Part shown: positions 1 to 14,868 of the stretch, one piece after another
How positions within the stretch are numbered: the first letter of the stretch is position 1
How the letters are laid out: every line of letters starts with the position of its first letter
Assembly: GCA_023150275.1 (NCBI GenBank)
Contig: JAKLLG010000012.1
Coordinates: forward strand, 45,294 to 109,293
Length of the DNA: 64,000 nucleotides
Direction: 5' to 3'
Source of the DNA: Rhodocyclaceae bacterium
Lineage (GTDB): Bacteria; Pseudomonadota; Gammaproteobacteria; Burkholderiales; Rhodocyclaceae
Made by a program: the position numbers and the translations under genes
The notes under the pieces: model-generated
Databases searched by the model: none
Told to the model about the DNA's origin: nothing
Seen by the model: the letters and a program-made list of their open reading frames with translations, nothing else

Positions 1-66
1 GGTTTTCGGGCGGCCCGGTCAGGGCGCCGCGTTGCTGGAAAAACAGGGAAGTTTACCGCGTCGCGT

Positions 67-2733
<2,667 letters not shown>

Positions 2734-2838
2734 TGGCCGGCGGGCGCCTTGTTATCATGGCGCCAGCCGGGCGAACGCTGCGCAAGATGGCAGCGACGCA
2801 TTTTTCCCCTGATTCTGCCATATTCCCGACGATTGCTC

Positions 2839-4080
2839 ATGAACCCGATACCTCGTCGCTTCCTGAAACAGTTCCTGCTGCTTGCTGCCGCCTCACTCAA
2901 TGCGCTCGGCGCAGCGGCTGCGGTGTCCGATGACGAGATCCGCGTCGGGCTGCTCGTTGACCTGAATTCGATCTACGCCCACATCACCGGCAAGGGCTCG
3001 GTCGAGGCCGCCCGCATGGCGATCGAGGAGGTCGGCGGCAAAATCGACGGCAAGCCCATCCGCCTCCTCGTCGAGGATCATCAGAACAGCCCCGAGCGGG
3101 CCGCCAGCGTCGCCCATGGCTGGCTTTACGAGCAGGGGGTGGATGTCATAGCCGATGTCGCCGGCTCTCCGGTGGCGCTGGCCGTGCAGGAAGTGAATCG
3201 TGCCAGGGGCGCGGTGGTCTTCTACAACGGCGTGATGACCACCGAGCTGACCGGCGGCAAGTGCGCGGCGACCGGCATCCACTGGATGTACGACGGTCAT
3301 GCGTTCAATACCGTGCTCGGTCGTGAAATGACGCAGGCGGGTTACCGGCGCTGGTACTTCGTGACGGTGAACAACGCCTTTGGCGTCAACGTCGAGAAAT
3401 CGCTGAGCGAGATCGTGCGCGCGAGCGGCGGTGATGTCATCGGCGGTGTTCGCCATGCGATGGGCAGCGAGGACCTGTTCTCCGAGCTGCGCGAGGCCTC
3501 GCAGGCCGGTGCGCAGGTCATCGCGCTGGTCAATGCCGGGAAGGATCTGATCCGTGCCGTCCGCGAAAGCGCCGATCTGCTGGCGGTGAGCAAGGGACGT
3601 ACGGTCATCGTCGCGGTGGCGACGGCGCTGAACGATGTCCACGAAATCCGGCCGCAGCTTGCGCAAGGCTTGCACCTCGCGCATTCCTTCTACTGGAACA
3701 TGGATGCCGAATCGCGCGCCTGGTCGAAGCGCTTCTTCGAACGCACCGGCGCCATGCCGAGTGATCTGCAGGCCGGGGTGTATTCCTCGCTGACCCACTA
3801 TTTCAAGGCAGTGAAGGCGACCGGCAGCGATCACGGGCTGACCGTGGTGCGCAAGATGCGCGAGCTGCCGATTCGCGATCCCATCGTCCGCAACGCGCGC
3901 CTGCGCGAAGACGGGCGCATGGTCCACGACGTGTTCCTGCTCCGCGTGAAGGCGCCGGGCGAAGTCAGGGAGCCGTGGGATTACCTGGAAATCATGCGCA
4001 GCGTGCCCGGTGACCGGGCTTTCCGCGCGCAGGCCGATGGCGGTTGCCCGCTGGTCTCGGGAGCTGCGTCAGGCAAGTAG
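2839..4080 (+). CDS. ABC-type periplasmic substrate-binding protein (Peripla_BP_6-like)
   Basis: A 413-aa protein with an N-terminal signal peptide (basic MNPIPRRFLKQ, then a hydrophobic Leu/Ala stretch ending near AAAAV) and a mature part typical of type I periplasmic binding proteins of the branched-chain amino acid/urea class (IRVGLLVDLNSIYAHITGKG, then a PVALAVQEV ligand-lobe region). ATG 2839 was chosen because it begins the signal peptide; the frame is open further upstream but that part overlaps the divergent kinase. No ABC permease or ATPase lies nearby. The protein is therefore either an orphan transporter component or a ligand-sensing partner of the adjacent hybrid kinase (inference). 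The ligand cannot be read from the sequence. Its 3' end overlaps the convergent patatin-like gene by 12 bp. Confidence 0.88.
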   Translation: MNPIPRRFLKQFLLLAAASLNALGAAAAVSDDEIRVGLLVDLNSIYAHITGKGSVEAARMAIEEVGGKIDGKPIRLLVEDHQNSPERAASVAHGWLYEQGVDVIADVAGSPVALAVQEVNRARGAVVFYNGVMTTELTGGKCAATGIHWMYDGHAFNTVLGREMTQAGYRRWYFVTVNNAFGVNVEKSLSEIVRASGGDVIGGVRHAMGSEDLFSELREASQAGAQVIALVNAGKDLIRAVRESADLLAVSKGRTVIVAVATALNDVHEIRPQLAQGLHLAHSFYWNMDAESRAWSKRFFERTGAMPSDLQAGVYSSLTHYFKAVKATGSDHGLTVVRKMRELPIRDPIVRNARLREDGRMVHDVFLLRVKAPGEVREPWDYLEIMRSVPGDRAFRAQADGGCPLVSGAASGK

Positions 4081-5094
4081 GGTGCTGCCTTCGCCGGCGA
4101 GGTAGGCACGTGCCGATTCCTCGCCGATGTGGAACAGGGTTTCGAGATTCGAGCGCGACCAGTCCAGCGCATAGGGCAGGTGCTCCTCGGGAATCGCGAA
4201 GGGCATCTGGAACAACTCGCGCTCCGGATCATGGTTGTACAGCGCCTTGAACAGCTTGGTATCGTCCTGTGCGATGGCCACCGTCGGCACGATGATCGAC
4301 AGCAGCCAGGCATCGTAAAGGTCGCGCGGGGCGCGCATCAGCGCATCGGCGCCGAGCACGTCGAAGACGACGATGCGCGTCACCTCCGGTTCGTGTTCCA
4401 CGAGCGCCTTGTAGTTCAGACAGTCGTGCGCGGCCCCCTCGTAGTAGAGGCATTCCTTGTCCGTATCCGGGTCGCGGATCGGGAAGGGTGGGTAGAGGAA
4501 GGGGTAGGCCAGCGCGGCGCGGCAGTGGTCGGCGGTGATCACCTCGCGCCTGAAATTCTGCATGCGTCGCTCGGTGATGTTGTAGGCGTTTACGTAGAAC
4601 CCGGTGGGTGATGCGCGCAAGGCATCGAAATCGACGGTTTCTTCGAGAAACGGCACGCTGGCACAGAGGCCGAGGCTTTTCGGGCTGAGGTCGGTCGGGC
4701 AGGCGCTGGCAACGAGCAGCTTCATCCAGTCGCCGAACAGCTTCGCCATCGCCGAATCGCCGTACTGCTGCTCCAGTGCCTGCGCCATCGGATTGGCGGC
4801 CACCAGCGCGCGGAAGGCGTCCGCGACGGCGCCTGGTTTCTGGAAGACCTTGTAGTTGACCGGGTAGTGATCGTAGATGGCATCGGCGATACCCATCTCG
4901 ATCGTCGAGCGCAGCGCCTGCGCCGGCGTCAGACCTCGACCCGGCGCGAGGTAGAGCAGGCCGATCAAAGCGCCAGCACCGGCGGTCGAGATCACGTCGA
5001 AATGGACACCAGCCTCGGCGAAGACCGAGAGTGCCCCGGACATCAGCGTTGCATTCGGGGCGCCGCCGCCCAGCACCAGTGCAGTCTTTCCCAT
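4069..5094 (-). CDS. Patatin-like protein, apparently catalytically dead
   Basis: A 341-aa protein with the patatin-like phospholipase fold: a Gly-rich oxyanion-loop segment (LVLGGGAPN, residues 7-14) and a nucleophile-elbow region (STAGAGALIG, about 36-45). In active patatins the elbow reads G-x-S-x-G and a second motif D-G-G/A supplies the dyad Asp. Here the serine position is glycine (about residue 39) and the second motif reads Y-Y-E-G-A (E219). Both catalytic residues are replaced, so a non-hydrolytic, perhaps lipid-binding, role is inferred. The start ATG follows AAGGAG at a good distance. It lies 28 bp downstream of mfd on the same strand and may be co-transcribed with it. Family membership is fairly secure; function is unknown. 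Confidence 0.82.
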   Translation of the reverse strand: MGKTALVLGGGAPNATLMSGALSVFAEAGVHFDVISTAGAGALIGLLYLAPGRGLTPAQALRSTIEMGIADAIYDHYPVNYKVFQKPGAVADAFRALVAANPMAQALEQQYGDSAMAKLFGDWMKLLVASACPTDLSPKSLGLCASVPFLEETVDFDALRASPTGFYVNAYNITERRMQNFRREVITADHCRAALAYPFLYPPFPIRDPDTDKECLYYEGAAHDCLNYKALVEHEPEVTRIVVFDVLGADALMRAPRDLYDAWLLSIIVPTVAIAQDDTKLFKALYNHDPERELFQMPFAIPEEHLPYALDWSRSNLETLFHIGEESARAYLAGEGSTLLA

Positions 5095-5122
5095 GGCTCA
5101 CTCCTTGAAGGGAACGACGGGT

Positions 5123-8100
5123 TCAGCCGGCGAGTTGCTTGAACAGCTCCTTGATCGCCGCGACCTTGTCGTTCAGGGTCGGTGAATGACGGGAGAATAG
5201 CAGCTTGTCCTGCCCGGCGAGCCGGTAGCTGCGATTTTTCTGGATCAGGTTGATGATGCGGATCGGCTCGATCGGCGCTTGCTTCGCGAAATCGGCGCTG
5301 AACTGGACGACGATCTGCTCGCTCGTCGCGTCGAGCTTGCCGACGCAGTACGGCTTCACCAGCAGGCGCACGCGGTGCGTCGCGAGCAGCGACTGGGCCT
5401 GCGGCGGCAGTTCGCCGAAGCGGTCGATCAGCTCTTCCTGCAGGTCGTCGATGTCCTCGGTCCTGTCGCAGTTGGCGAGCCGCTTGTAGAGCGAGAGCCG
5501 CTCGTGCACATCCGGCGCGTAGTCGTTCGGCAGCAGCGCCGGCGTGTGCAGGTTGATCTCGGTGGCGATGCCGAGCGGTTGCGTCAGATCCGGCTCCTTG
5601 CCCTGCTTCAGTGAAGCGACGGCGCGGTTGAGCATCTCGGTAAACAGGTTGAAGCCGACTTCCTGCATCTCGCCCGACTGGTTGTCGCCGAGCACCTCGC
5701 CGGCACCGCGGATCTCCAGGTCGTGCATCGCCAGGTAGAAGCCGGAACCGAGTTCCTCCATGTGCTGGATCGCCTCCAGCCGCTGCTTCGCCTGCTTGGT
5801 CAGGCCCGAATTTTCCCCGATGCCGTCGTTGGTGAGCAGATAGGCGTAGGCCTGATGGTGCGAACGGCCGACGCGGCCGCGCAGCTGGTGCAATTGCGCC
5901 AGCCCGAACTTCTCGGCGCGGTTGATCAGGATGGTGTTGGCGTGCGGATTGTCGATGCCGGTCTCGATGATCGTCGTGCACAGCAGCAGGTTGGCGCGCT
6001 GCTGCGTGAAGTCGCGCATCACGCGTTCCAGCTCGCGTTCGTTCATCTGGCCGTGGCCGACGACGATGCGCGCTTCCGGCAGCAGCTTGGTCAGCTTCTC
6101 GCGCATGTTCTCGATGGTGTCGACCTCGTTGTGCAGGAAGTACACCTGGCCGCCGCGCTTCATCTCGCGCAGCACGGCCTCGCGGATGATGCCGTCCGAG
6201 AGCCGGGTGACGAAGGTCTTGATCGCCAGCCGCTTCTGCGGTGCGGTGGCGATGACCGAGAAGTCGCGCAGGCCTTCGAGCGACATCGCCAGCGTGCGCG
6301 GGATCGGCGTCGCGGTCAGCGTCAGCACGTCGACCTCGGCGCGCAGCGATTTCAGCGCCTCCTTCTGGCGCACGCCGAAGCGGTGCTCCTCGTCGATGAT
6401 GACGAGGCCCAGCCGGTCGAAGCGCATCTCCTTCGACAGCAGCTTGTGCGTGCCGATGATGATGTCGAGCTTGCCTTCGGCCAGCTCCTTCATCGCCTGC
6501 GTGCTTTCCTTCGCCGTCTTGAAGCGGGAGAGCTCGGCGATGCGCACCGGCCAATCGGCAAAGCGGTCGCAGAAGGTCTGGTAATGCTGCTCGCAGAGCA
6601 GGGTGGTGGGGCACAGCACGGCCACCTGCTTGCCGCCGGCCACCGCGCAGAAAGCGGCGCGCAGCGCCACCTCGGTCTTGCCGAAGCCGACGTCGCCGCA
6701 AACGAGACGGTCCATCGGCTTGCCTGACTTCATGTCCTCGATCACGGCGGCGATGGCGCTCGCCTGATCGGCCGTTTCCTCGAAGCCGAACCCGTCGGCG
6801 AAGGCATCGTAGTCGTGTGGCTTGAAGTCGAAGGCGTGGCCCTGCCGCGCGGCGCGGCTGGCGTAGAGGGCGAGCAGTTCGGCGGCGGTGTCGCGTGCCT
6901 GCTGGGCCGCCTTGCGCTTGGCCTTCTCCCATTGCTGCGAGCCGAGCGCATGCAAGGGCGCCGCATCCGGCTCGCTGCCCGAGTAGCGCGAGATGACGTG
7001 CAGCTGCGAGACCGGCACGTAGAGCTTGGCCTCGTTGGCATAGTGCAGTTCGAGGAACTCGGTGTCGCCCTCGCCGAGGTTCATGTGGATCAGGCCCTGG
7101 TAGCGCCCGATGCCGTGCTGCTCGTGCACCACCGGATCGCCGACCTTGAGTTCGGTGAGGTCGCGCAGCCAGTTGTCGAAGGAGGCCTTGCGCTGGGCTT
7201 CGCGCGCCGAGCGGCGGGCGCGTGCCGACGGGCTGCCGGCGAACAGTTCGGCCTCGGTGACGAAGGCGATCTTGTCGAGCAGGAAGCCGGCGAAGAGCGG
7301 CGCAACGCCGAGGCCCAGCGGCGGACCGTCGGCGAGGAAGGCGAGCGGATTGGCGACGGCCGCGGGCTTCAGGCCGTATTCGGCGAGCAATTCGGCCAGC
7401 GTCTCGCGGCGGCCCGCCGATTCGGCCAACAGGAAGACCCGGCCGGGATAACTGTCGAGGAAGGCCTTCAACGCCTTCAGCGGGTCGTCGGCGCGGCGGT
7501 CGACGGCGATCGGCGGCAGCGGTCGCGCCGGGCCGCCTTCAGCGCCGGCGGCACCGGGCAGGTCGAGGCGCCCGTGCGGTTTGGCGGCAACGAAGAACTG
7601 TTCCTCGGCCAGAAACAGTTCGCCGGGCGGCAGCAGCGGCCGCGTGCGGTCGCCGTCGAGCATGCGGTAGCGCGATTCGGTGTCCTGCCAGAAGGCGCGG
7701 ATCGCGGCGTGCACGTCGCCGTGCAGGCAGAGCACCGCATCTTGCGGCAGGTAGTCGAACAGCGTCGCCGTCTCCTCGAAGAACAGCGGCAGCCAGTATT
7801 CGATGCCGGCCGACGGCGTGCCGGCGGAAATGTCGCGGTAGATGCCGGATTTGGCCGGGTCGCCCTCGAAGACTTCGCGGAAGCGTTGACGGAAGCGCGT
7901 ACGGCCGGCGTCGTCCGTCGGAAACTCGCGTGCCGGCAGCAGGCGAATCTCCGGCACCGGGTAGAGGGTGCGCTGGCTGTCGACGTCGAAGGTCTTGATG
8001 CTTTCCACCTCGTCGCCAAAGAGATCGAGGCGGTAGGGGAGCGGCGAGCCCATCGGGAAAAGATCGATCAGGCCGCCGCGCACCGAGTATTCGCCGGGCG

Positions 8101-8566
8101 AGACGACCTGCGTCACGTGCGCATAGCCGGCGGTGGCCATCTGCGCCTTCAGCTTCTCCGCGTCGAGTTTTTCGCCCTGCTTCAGGAAAAAGGTGCGCGC
8201 CGCGAGCCAGGCCGGCGGCGCCATGCGATAGAGCGCGGTACTTGCCGGCAGCAGCAGGATGTCGCAGTCGCCGCGCGAGACGGCATGGAGCGTCGCCAGC
8301 CGTTCGGAAATCAGGTCGTGGTGCGGCGAAAAGCTGTCGTAGGGCAGGGTTTCCCAATCGGGCAGCAGGCGCACGCGCAGTTGCGGTGCGAACCACGGTA
8401 TTTCTTCGAGCAGGCGCTGGGCGTCGCCGGGGGCGGCGGTCAGGACGACGTGCGGCCGCTTGCCGGCAGCGAGCGTGGCGAGCGCGAGGGCATCGCCGGC
8501 ACCGGCGAGCGGCGGCAGCGCCAGACGCTGGCCGGCGGCGGGAAGCGGGGGAAGGGGCAGGTACAT
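5123..8566 (-). CDS. mfd: Transcription-repair coupling factor Mfd
   Basis: Mfd (1147 aa, normal family length) is the ATP-driven translocase that removes RNA polymerase stalled at DNA lesions and recruits UvrA. Visible in order: the UvrB-homology N-terminal region (residues 1 to about 340), the RNA-polymerase-interaction domain (about 460-540, with [16 protein letters not shown]), helicase motif [13 protein letters not shown] (about 617-628), DEEHRFG, the motif [13 protein letters not shown], motif [11 protein letters not shown], and the C-terminal TRCF domain (about 985-1147). The start ATG at 8566 is preceded by a TATAAT hexamer about 28 nt upstream. The patatin-like gene follows on the same strand. 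Confidence 0.98.
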   Translation of the reverse strand: MYLPLPPLPAAGQRLALPPLAGAGDALALATLAAGKRPHVVLTAAPGDAQRLLEEIPWFAPQLRVRLLPDWETLPYDSFSPHHDLISERLATLHAVSRGDCDILLLPASTALYRMAPPAWLAARTFFLKQGEKLDAEKLKAQMATAGYAHVTQVVSPGEYSVRGGLIDLFPMGSPLPYRLDLFGDEVESIKTFDVDSQRTLYPVPEIRLLPAREFPTDDAGRTRFRQRFREVFEGDPAKSGIYRDISAGTPSAGIEYWLPLFFEETATLFDYLPQDAVLCLHGDVHAAIRAFWQDTESRYRMLDGDRTRPLLPPGELFLAEEQFFVAAKPHGRLDLPGAAGAEGGPARPLPPIAVDRRADDPLKALKAFLDSYPGRVFLLAESAGRRETLAELLAEYGLKPAAVANPLAFLADGPPLGLGVAPLFAGFLLDKIAFVTEAELFAGSPSARARRSAREAQRKASFDNWLRDLTELKVGDPVVHEQHGIGRYQGLIHMNLGEGDTEFLELHYANEAKLYVPVSQLHVISRYSGSEPDAAPLHALGSQQWEKAKRKAAQQARDTAAELLALYASRAARQGHAFDFKPHDYDAFADGFGFEETADQASAIAAVIEDMKSGKPMDRLVCGDVGFGKTEVALRAAFCAVAGGKQVAVLCPTTLLCEQHYQTFCDRFADWPVRIAELSRFKTAKESTQAMKELAEGKLDIIIGTHKLLSKEMRFDRLGLVIIDEEHRFGVRQKEALKSLRAEVDVLTLTATPIPRTLAMSLEGLRDFSVIATAPQKRLAIKTFVTRLSDGIIREAVLREMKRGGQVYFLHNEVDTIENMREKLTKLLPEARIVVGHGQMNERELERVMRDFTQQRANLLLCTTIIETGIDNPHANTILINRAEKFGLAQLHQLRGRVGRSHHQAYAYLLTNDGIGENSGLTKQAKQRLEAIQHMEELGSGFYLAMHDLEIRGAGEVLGDNQSGEMQEVGFNLFTEMLNRAVASLKQGKEPDLTQPLGIATEINLHTPALLPNDYAPDVHERLSLYKRLANCDRTEDIDDLQEELIDRFGELPPQAQSLLATHRVRLLVKPYCVGKLDATSEQIVVQFSADFAKQAPIEPIRIINLIQKNRSYRLAGQDKLLFSRHSPTLNDKVAAIKELFKQLAG

Positions 8567-8593
8567 CGAAAGGTTCAGTGCGGTCGGGTTGCG

Positions 8594-8599
8594 ATTATA
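8594..8599 (-). promoter_or_regulatory. -10 element of the mfd promoter
   Basis: On the minus strand this is a perfect TATAAT hexamer, 27 nt before the mfd ATG, giving a predicted leader of about 20 nt. The -35 region is GC-rich and poorly conserved (TTCGGG-like). The rest of the 261-bp gap to the divergent kinase gene at 8828 shows no further feature that could be assigned. Confidence 0.5.
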
Positions 8600-8827
8600 G
8601 CGGGTCCACCGGACTCCCCCGAAGCTGGAGCCTGCCCTGCGCGTGCTTTCGCGCGCGGGCCCGCGCCTGTGTCAGGAATGTCTCGACTTTGGGCGATGGA
8701 GTTGGCATCATCGTATGCCAATTGGAAACCACTTGCGCTACAGGATGGTGCTGATCCGCATGTCGCCGCGAACCTCATCGTTAGCCGTTTTTCGCCATGC
8801 ATCACCTGTGCCGGACGGTGCCGGACG

Positions 8828-11596
8828 ATGAGTCGTCGCGAGCTGAGTCTACTGCGCAGCCTGCGTTTCCGCATCTTTGCGGGGCTGGTGCTGGCGGTCT
8901 GGCTCGTCATCAGTCTGTATGCCTGGGCGCTCATCTCCCATCGGCACAAGCAGCTGGAGGAATCGTTGCAGGAGCGGGTGAATCGCATCGCGACGCTGAT
9001 TTCCGGCGCGCTTGTGCGGCCCATGTACGATCTCAATGCACTTGCCGTCGAAAGTACGGTCGCTGCCGTTGGTGCCGATACCGATACGGTTTCTGTCAGC
9101 GTCGTCGATCACGAAGGCATCGAGATCGCCGCTGCCGGCGCGCCCCGCTATGACGCTGCGACGGTGGCGACGGCCAGTCGCCGGATCGTCTTTCGCGACA
9201 ATGAGCGCGTCATCGAACTGGGCCGGGTCACGCTCGCCCTGTCACGCGCCCCGCTGGACAAGGAACTGCACACACTGGTCTTCAATTCGCTGATTGTCAG
9301 TGCGTTGCTTGCGATGGCGCTCGCCCTGGCCATCTTCCTGATGTTCCGCCGCCTCTCGCGACCGTTCCGCGACATCCTCTCCGCAATGGACCGGCTCGAA
9401 CGCGGCGAAACCAACATCGCACTTTCGGGATTGCGCAGGGAAGATGAAATCGGTCGCATCTCCGAGGCGATCCTGCGCTTTCGCGATGCGATCGTCAGCC
9501 GGCGCATTGCGGAGGACGAGACGCGGGCGCTGCTCGCCGAAAAGAATGCGATGCTGAACAACATGCTGGTCGGCATCCTCGTCACGCACCAGCGCCTCGT
9601 GGTCTCCTGCAATTCGCGTCTGGAACAGATCTTCGGCTATGGTGCGGGCGAGTTGACCGGGAAAACCACGCGCATACTGTTCGACTCGGACGAGACCTTC
9701 GACCGCGTGGGGTATCAGGCGCGTTTGTCGATCGCGCAGGACAACAGCTATTCCGAGGAGTTGTTGCTGCGGCGCAAGGATGGCAGCCTCTTTCCCGCGG
9801 CAATCACCGGCCGTGCCGTGAATCCGGCTGACGCGGATGGAACCCGCACCTGGATCATCGCCGACATTACCGAGCAGCGGCGGGCGCAGGAGGAAGTCCT
9901 GCGCTATCGACACCACCTCGAGACGCTGGTTTCCGAACGTACGGCGGAGCTGCAGAAGGCGCGCGAGGAGGCCGATCTCGCCAACCAGGCAAAGGGCAGC
10001 TTCCTGGCCGCGATGAGCCACGAGATCCGCACCCCGATGAACGCAATCATCGGCATGTCCGGGCTGGCGATGAAGAGCGGACTGACAGCACACCAGCTCG
10101 AATATGTGCGCAAGATCAACGTATCGGCGCGCCTGCTGCTCGGGATCATCAACGACATCCTCGATATTTCGAAGATCGAATCCGGTCGGCTCCAGCTTGA
10201 GGAAACCGGCTTCAACCTGCGCACGACGATGGAAAGCGTCGCCACCTTCGTTTCCCAGCTGGCGATCGAGAAGGGGCTTGGCTTCTCGTTCAAGGTAGCC
10301 GACGACGTGCCCAACTACCTGATCGGCGATCCGCTGCGCCTGACGCAGATCCTCACCAACCTGGCCGGCAACGCAGTCAAGTTCACCAAGACCGGTGGCG
10401 TTGAAATCCGATGCGGACGCGAGGTGGACAAGCGCCTCGATGCGGGCGCAACGGATGATCCGCCCTTGGTATTGCTCCACTTCCGGGTCATCGACAGTGG
10501 AATTGGGCTCACCGATGCCCAGCAGGCGAAGCTTTTCCAGCCGTTCACGCAGGCCGATGCCTCCACGGCGCGCAAGTATGGCGGCACCGGCCTCGGGTTG
10601 GCGATCTCGCGTCAGCTGGTCGGCATGATGGGCGGGCGGATCTCGGTGGAAAGTACCTTCGGTCAAGGCAGCACCTTCCATTGCACGGTGCCGATGCGCA
10701 TTGCCGACAGGACATGGACGGAGCGCCTGTCGGCGCTGTCGCAGGCCATGCCGGCTGGCGATATTCCCCTGTTTCCTGCCGGCACCAGCGTCCTTCTTGC
10801 CGAGGACAATCGGTTCAATCAGGAGATGGTGCTCGAACTGCTCGGCGAAGTCGGTATCGCCGTCGATATCGTCGAGAACGGCGAGGAGGCGTTGCAGCGC
10901 CTGCGTCTGCGCGACTACGATCTCGTCCTGATGGACATGATGATGCCGGGCATGGACGGCCTCGAAGCGACGCGACGGATTCGCGAGGAGCCGCGCTGGC
11001 ACCCGCTTCCGGTCGTTGCATTGACCGCCAACGCGGGGCTCGAAGACCGGCAGCGCTGCCTGGCGGCGGGCATGAACGACGTGCTCACCAAGCCCTTCGA
11101 GTCTGCCGATCTGTACCGGCTCGTACGCAAGCATGTGCAGAGGCAGTTGGCCCCGCTACCGGCAACTCCGGTGTCGCCGCCATCGACCCCGGGGGGGGAT
11201 CAGGGGCAGCCCGTGCCCGCCGCGGATAGCGCCTCCAGCCTGCCAGAACTGCCGGGCATCGACACCGTCCTCCTGTTGCAGCGCATGCGCGGTCGCATCA
11301 GCAGTGCGCAGCGTTTGCTCGGAATCTTCAACACGCAGTACGCCGATGGTGCAACGCGAATCCGCGCACTGCAGGCCGCCACCGATTATGCCGAACTGTA
11401 TCGCTTCGCCCATACCCTGAAGGGCGCGGCCGGCGGGCTTGCCGCGTGCGAACTGCAGCAGGCGGCCATGCGACTCGAAAACGCTGCGCGCGAATGCGCG
11501 GAGCAGCGCGGCGACAGTGCTGCGGTCGCCGATGCGATCGAGCAACTGTTGCCATCGCTGGCACGCGTTGTCGACGGCCTCAGTCAGTCAGCTTGA
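8828..11596 (+). CDS. Hybrid histidine kinase with HAMP, PAS, receiver and Hpt domains
   Basis: A 922-aa BarA/ArcB-style phosphorelay kinase. It has TM1 at about 16-36, a periplasmic sensor of about 115 residues, TM2 at about 153-173, HAMP at about 174-230, PAS at about 240-350, a coiled coil with HisKA ([17 protein letters not shown]398), HATPase_c (GTGLGLA near 586), a receiver ([12 protein letters not shown]703) and a C-terminal Hpt domain ([11 protein letters not shown]862). The relay H398-D703-H862 is therefore complete up to a separate output regulator, which is not encoded next to it. ATG 8828 was chosen because it directly precedes the first TM helix; only a weak ribosome site is visible. 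The 3' end overlaps the convergent hydrolase-like gene by 17 bp. Confidence 0.92.
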   Translation: MSRRELSLLRSLRFRIFAGLVLAVWLVISLYAWALISHRHKQLEESLQERVNRIATLISGALVRPMYDLNALAVESTVAAVGADTDTVSVSVVDHEGIEIAAAGAPRYDAATVATASRRIVFRDNERVIELGRVTLALSRAPLDKELHTLVFNSLIVSALLAMALALAIFLMFRRLSRPFRDILSAMDRLERGETNIALSGLRREDEIGRISEAILRFRDAIVSRRIAEDETRALLAEKNAMLNNMLVGILVTHQRLVVSCNSRLEQIFGYGAGELTGKTTRILFDSDETFDRVGYQARLSIAQDNSYSEELLLRRKDGSLFPAAITGRAVNPADADGTRTWIIADITEQRRAQEEVLRYRHHLETLVSERTAELQKAREEADLANQAKGSFLAAMSHEIRTPMNAIIGMSGLAMKSGLTAHQLEYVRKINVSARLLLGIINDILDISKIESGRLQLEETGFNLRTTMESVATFVSQLAIEKGLGFSFKVADDVPNYLIGDPLRLTQILTNLAGNAVKFTKTGGVEIRCGREVDKRLDAGATDDPPLVLLHFRVIDSGIGLTDAQQAKLFQPFTQADASTARKYGGTGLGLAISRQLVGMMGGRISVESTFGQGSTFHCTVPMRIADRTWTERLSALSQAMPAGDIPLFPAGTSVLLAEDNRFNQEMVLELLGEVGIAVDIVENGEEALQRLRLRDYDLVLMDMMMPGMDGLEATRRIREEPRWHPLPVVALTANAGLEDRQRCLAAGMNDVLTKPFESADLYRLVRKHVQRQLAPLPATPVSPPSTPGGDQGQPVPAADSASSLPELPGIDTVLLLQRMRGRISSAQRLLGIFNTQYADGATRIRALQAATDYAELYRFAHTLKGAAGGLAACELQQAAMRLENAARECAEQRGDSAAVADAIEQLLPSLARVVDGLSQSA

Positions 11597-12287
11597 CGCT
11601 GGTGTTGCCGCCCATCCGCCGGGCAATCCAGTGTGCAACGCGTTCCATTGCCACGCTCGCCTGCTCGGGCGGTGCCTGTGGCTCGCTTTCGACACTGACG
11701 GCGATATGGGCGCGGGCACGGCGCAGGTTTTCCGCTGCAGCGACATCGTCTGCCGCCAGCAGCATCAGCAGCGGCGCGCGCAGGGTGCGCAGATACTGCA
11801 GGCCTGCAAGATCGACGAGTCCGCCCTGGCAGACGAGGGCGTGTATCACCTGATCGCGGATCGCCGCGGTGCGAACCGCCACCGGCGTCGTATCACCCGC
11901 CGCGACCAGGGCAATCGGCAGCACGGGAATCACCTCGCCATCCATCATCCGCCCCAGCTGGGCGATGACCGCCAGCAGATGCTCGGTCAGTAGCGGCAGA
12001 TGCGTTCCCGCGTCGGGGTAATGCGCCGCGGCAGGCGGCAGCAGGTCGATTTCCAGCGTCGCCAGCGAAACGCGATGCAAGGCACTGCGCATCTCGCCGT
12101 ACCCGGCAAGCTCCTTGCTGCCGCTTGCGGCAACGAAGATGGTCAATCCGGTCGGCAGCGGCGGCACCAGCAATTCGCCATGCAGCGTTTGCTGCTGTTC
12201 GCGCGGCGGCAGGCGCCAGGCCTCGGCGTGACTGCCGGAGGATGTCAGCGGTACCTGAAGGGCGATGTGCTGCAGCGGGATGGTCAC
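11580..12287 (-). CDS. Alpha/beta-hydrolase-like (dienelactone hydrolase-like) protein
   Basis: A 235-aa protein whose second half follows the alpha/beta-hydrolase pattern seen in dienelactone-hydrolase-like proteins: a strand-elbow region ([14 protein letters not shown]), then [15 protein letters not shown], then [13 protein letters not shown] and a following Asn-Leu pair. The elbow serine (G-x-S-x-G) is not present, so it is either a degenerate hydrolase or a binding protein (inference). It starts with GTG at 12287, with AAGGTG upstream. It is the last gene of a minus-strand run behind the three AmmeMemoRadiSam genes, separated from the radical SAM gene by about 55 bp containing a GC-rich hairpin. 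Family assignment is by pattern only. Confidence 0.65.
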   Translation of the reverse strand: MTIPLQHIALQVPLTSSGSHAEAWRLPPREQQQTLHGELLVPPLPTGLTIFVAASGSKELAGYGEMRSALHRVSLATLEIDLLPPAAAHYPDAGTHLPLLTEHLLAVIAQLGRMMDGEVIPVLPIALVAAGDTTPVAVRTAAIRDQVIHALVCQGGLVDLAGLQYLRTLRAPLLMLLAADDVAAAENLRRARAHIAVSVESEPQAPPEQASVAMERVAHWIARRMGGNTSVKLTD

Positions 12288-12308
12288 TGGCGCACCTTTT
12301 CCCCAGCA

Positions 12309-12326
12309 CCCTTCCCGGGGGAAGGG
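12309..12326. repeat. Perfect GC-rich inverted repeat between two operon genes
   Basis: CCCTTCCC-GG-GGGAAGGG is an 8-bp perfect stem in the short gap between the radical SAM gene and the hydrolase-like gene. There is no following T-run in the minus direction, so it is not a classical terminator. It resembles intergenic REP-type hairpins; no second copy was noticed in this window. Confidence 0.45.
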
Positions 12327-12342
12327 ACGTTTCGCTGCCGGT

Positions 12343-13424
<1,082 letters not shown>

Positions 13425-13428
<4 letters not shown>

Positions 13429-13979
13429 GGCGCTTCCTTCCATTTGTCGACCTGATAGACCGCGAGCGCCATTCGCGGACTCCAGTAGTCCGCCGGCAGT
13501 CCGGCCTTCTGCTTGAGATGCGCGACGAACTGGCGTGGTTCGGGAAGCTGCTCCCACACCTGCGGCAGAAAGGTTGCCCGGCTTCCGTCGCAGGTGAGGA
13601 TCACGCCGTCGACGCCGGGTCGCAATGCGGCGAGCGCGTCGGCCTCCGTCGCGAAGTTGAGCGGCGTTGCCGGCGTCAGCAGCGATACCTCGACTCGGGT
13701 GCGGGAAAGCTCGTCTGCCGACAGCGGCGGAAAGCGCGGATCACGAAGAGCAGCGGCGCAGGCATTGGCGCGAACGTCGTCGAGCAGTGGGCGCCAGGCT
13801 TCCAGACTGCCGATGCAGCCGCGCAGGCGGCCGGCCTGCGTCAGCGTCACGAAGGTGGCGCCGGGCCTGTGCAAGGCCTCGCCAGTCGTATCCGGTGCGC
13901 GGTGGTCGAGTCCGAGCGCCTCGCCGATCGCGTGGCGGGCGATGGCCAGCAACTGGCTGCCGAGCGTTGCGTCACTCAT
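13425..13979 (-). CDS. AmmeMemoRadiSam system protein A (AMMECR1 domain)
   Basis: A 184-aa single-domain AMMECR1-like protein. The core motif GRLRGCIGSLEAWRPL (about residues 49-64) matches the conserved LRGCIG signature, followed by NACAAALRDPRFPPL and VEVSLLTP, both typical of the family. ATG 13979 is preceded by GGGGAGGAACG, a strong ribosome site. It lies 17 bp after the MEMO1-like gene and shares a 4-bp ATGA overlap with the radical SAM gene, so the three are one operon. The biochemical function of the domain is not established. Confidence 0.9.
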
Positions 13980-13996
13980 CGTTCCTCCCCGCCCGT

Positions 13997-14800
13997 TCAG
14001 TGTTGTGCATCATAAAAAGCGAAACCGCCATAGCCGACGACCCGGTGGCGATCCCCGGCTGTGTCGCCGGAATTGCACAGGTCGATCAGCTTGCCTTCGA
14101 GTCCGTGGCGACGCGCGGCGAGCAACATGCCGTTCAGTGGTGTCGCACCACAGGCTTCCTCGTGCGAAATCGCCGGGTCGAAGGCGAGCACCCGGGCGGC
14201 GGTTGCACCGTCGATTTCCCGGGCCATCGCGTAGGGGAGAAAATGCGAGAGATCGGAACTGATCACGATGCGCGTCTCGTTACCGCCCCAGAGGCGCTCC
14301 AGCACTTCGGCCACCGCTTCCGCCGAGGCGCTGCCGACGGCCAGCGGCAGCAGCCGGAACCGAGGCAGCAGCGTCTGTAGGAAGGGTAGTTGGACTTCCA
14401 GCGAGTGTTCCTGCGCATGGGGCAGGTCGGTTACCTGAACCTGCGGCAGATCCGCGATCAGGGCACAGGCCTCCCGGTCGATCTCCACCGTGCCTAGCGG
14501 TGTCGCAAAGTGCGTTGCCGCCGGCAGCGCCATACCGCGGATGCCGACGCGATGCGTCGGCCCGAGCAGCACGATGCGGCGGATGTTAGCGGCGGCAGGA
14601 GCGAGGCTGGCATAAACACTGGCCGCGACCGCACCGGAATAAACGTAGCCCGCATGCGGAACGACGATCGCCTTGGGCACCGTCACATCATCGCTGCGGC
14701 CTGCCGCACTGAGCAGCGAGGCGACTGTTTCAGCGAGTACCGCCGGATTTGCCGGGTAGAACGCGCCCGCGACGGCCGGCGCTCGAACAAGAGCATTCAT
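13997..14800 (-). CDS. AmmeMemoRadiSam system protein B (MEMO1-like)
   Basis: A 267-aa MEMO1-family protein, related in fold to class III extradiol dioxygenases. It has FYPANP near the N-terminus, VPHAGYVYSGAVA (metal-site His region), LLGPTHR, an EHSLEVQLPFLQ motif and SSDLSHF, all characteristic of the family. ATG 14800 was preferred over an in-frame start 21 nt upstream because GGGAGGTAG precedes it at normal spacing and the N-terminus then matches MEMO1 proteins. It is the first gene of the minus-strand operon that continues with the AMMECR1-like and radical SAM genes. It could act with the radical SAM enzyme in a small-molecule or protein modification pathway (inference). Confidence 0.9.
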   Translation of the reverse strand: MNALVRAPAVAGAFYPANPAVLAETVASLLSAAGRSDDVTVPKAIVVPHAGYVYSGAVAASVYASLAPAAANIRRIVLLGPTHRVGIRGMALPAATHFATPLGTVEIDREACALIADLPQVQVTDLPHAQEHSLEVQLPFLQTLLPRFRLLPLAVGSASAEAVAEVLERLWGGNETRIVISSDLSHFLPYAMAREIDGATAARVLAFDPAISHEEACGATPLNGMLLAARRHGLEGKLIDLCNSGDTAGDRHRVVGYGGFAFYDAQH

Positions 14801-14868
14801 CGCACTACCTCCCTCATTCACTATATGCGTCCGCTGGACGCGAGTTCAAGGCGGCGGCACAAACGGTT

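Noticed and set aside
5043..6932. A 629-codon open frame on the minus strand, out of frame inside mfd
   Set aside because: It is an alternative frame of a GC-rich gene with Arg/Ala/Gly-biased composition; mfd in the other frame is canonical over its full length.
9242..11134. A 630-codon open frame antisense to the hybrid kinase
   Set aside because: The composition is that of a codon-bias shadow; the plus-strand kinase has all catalytic motifs.
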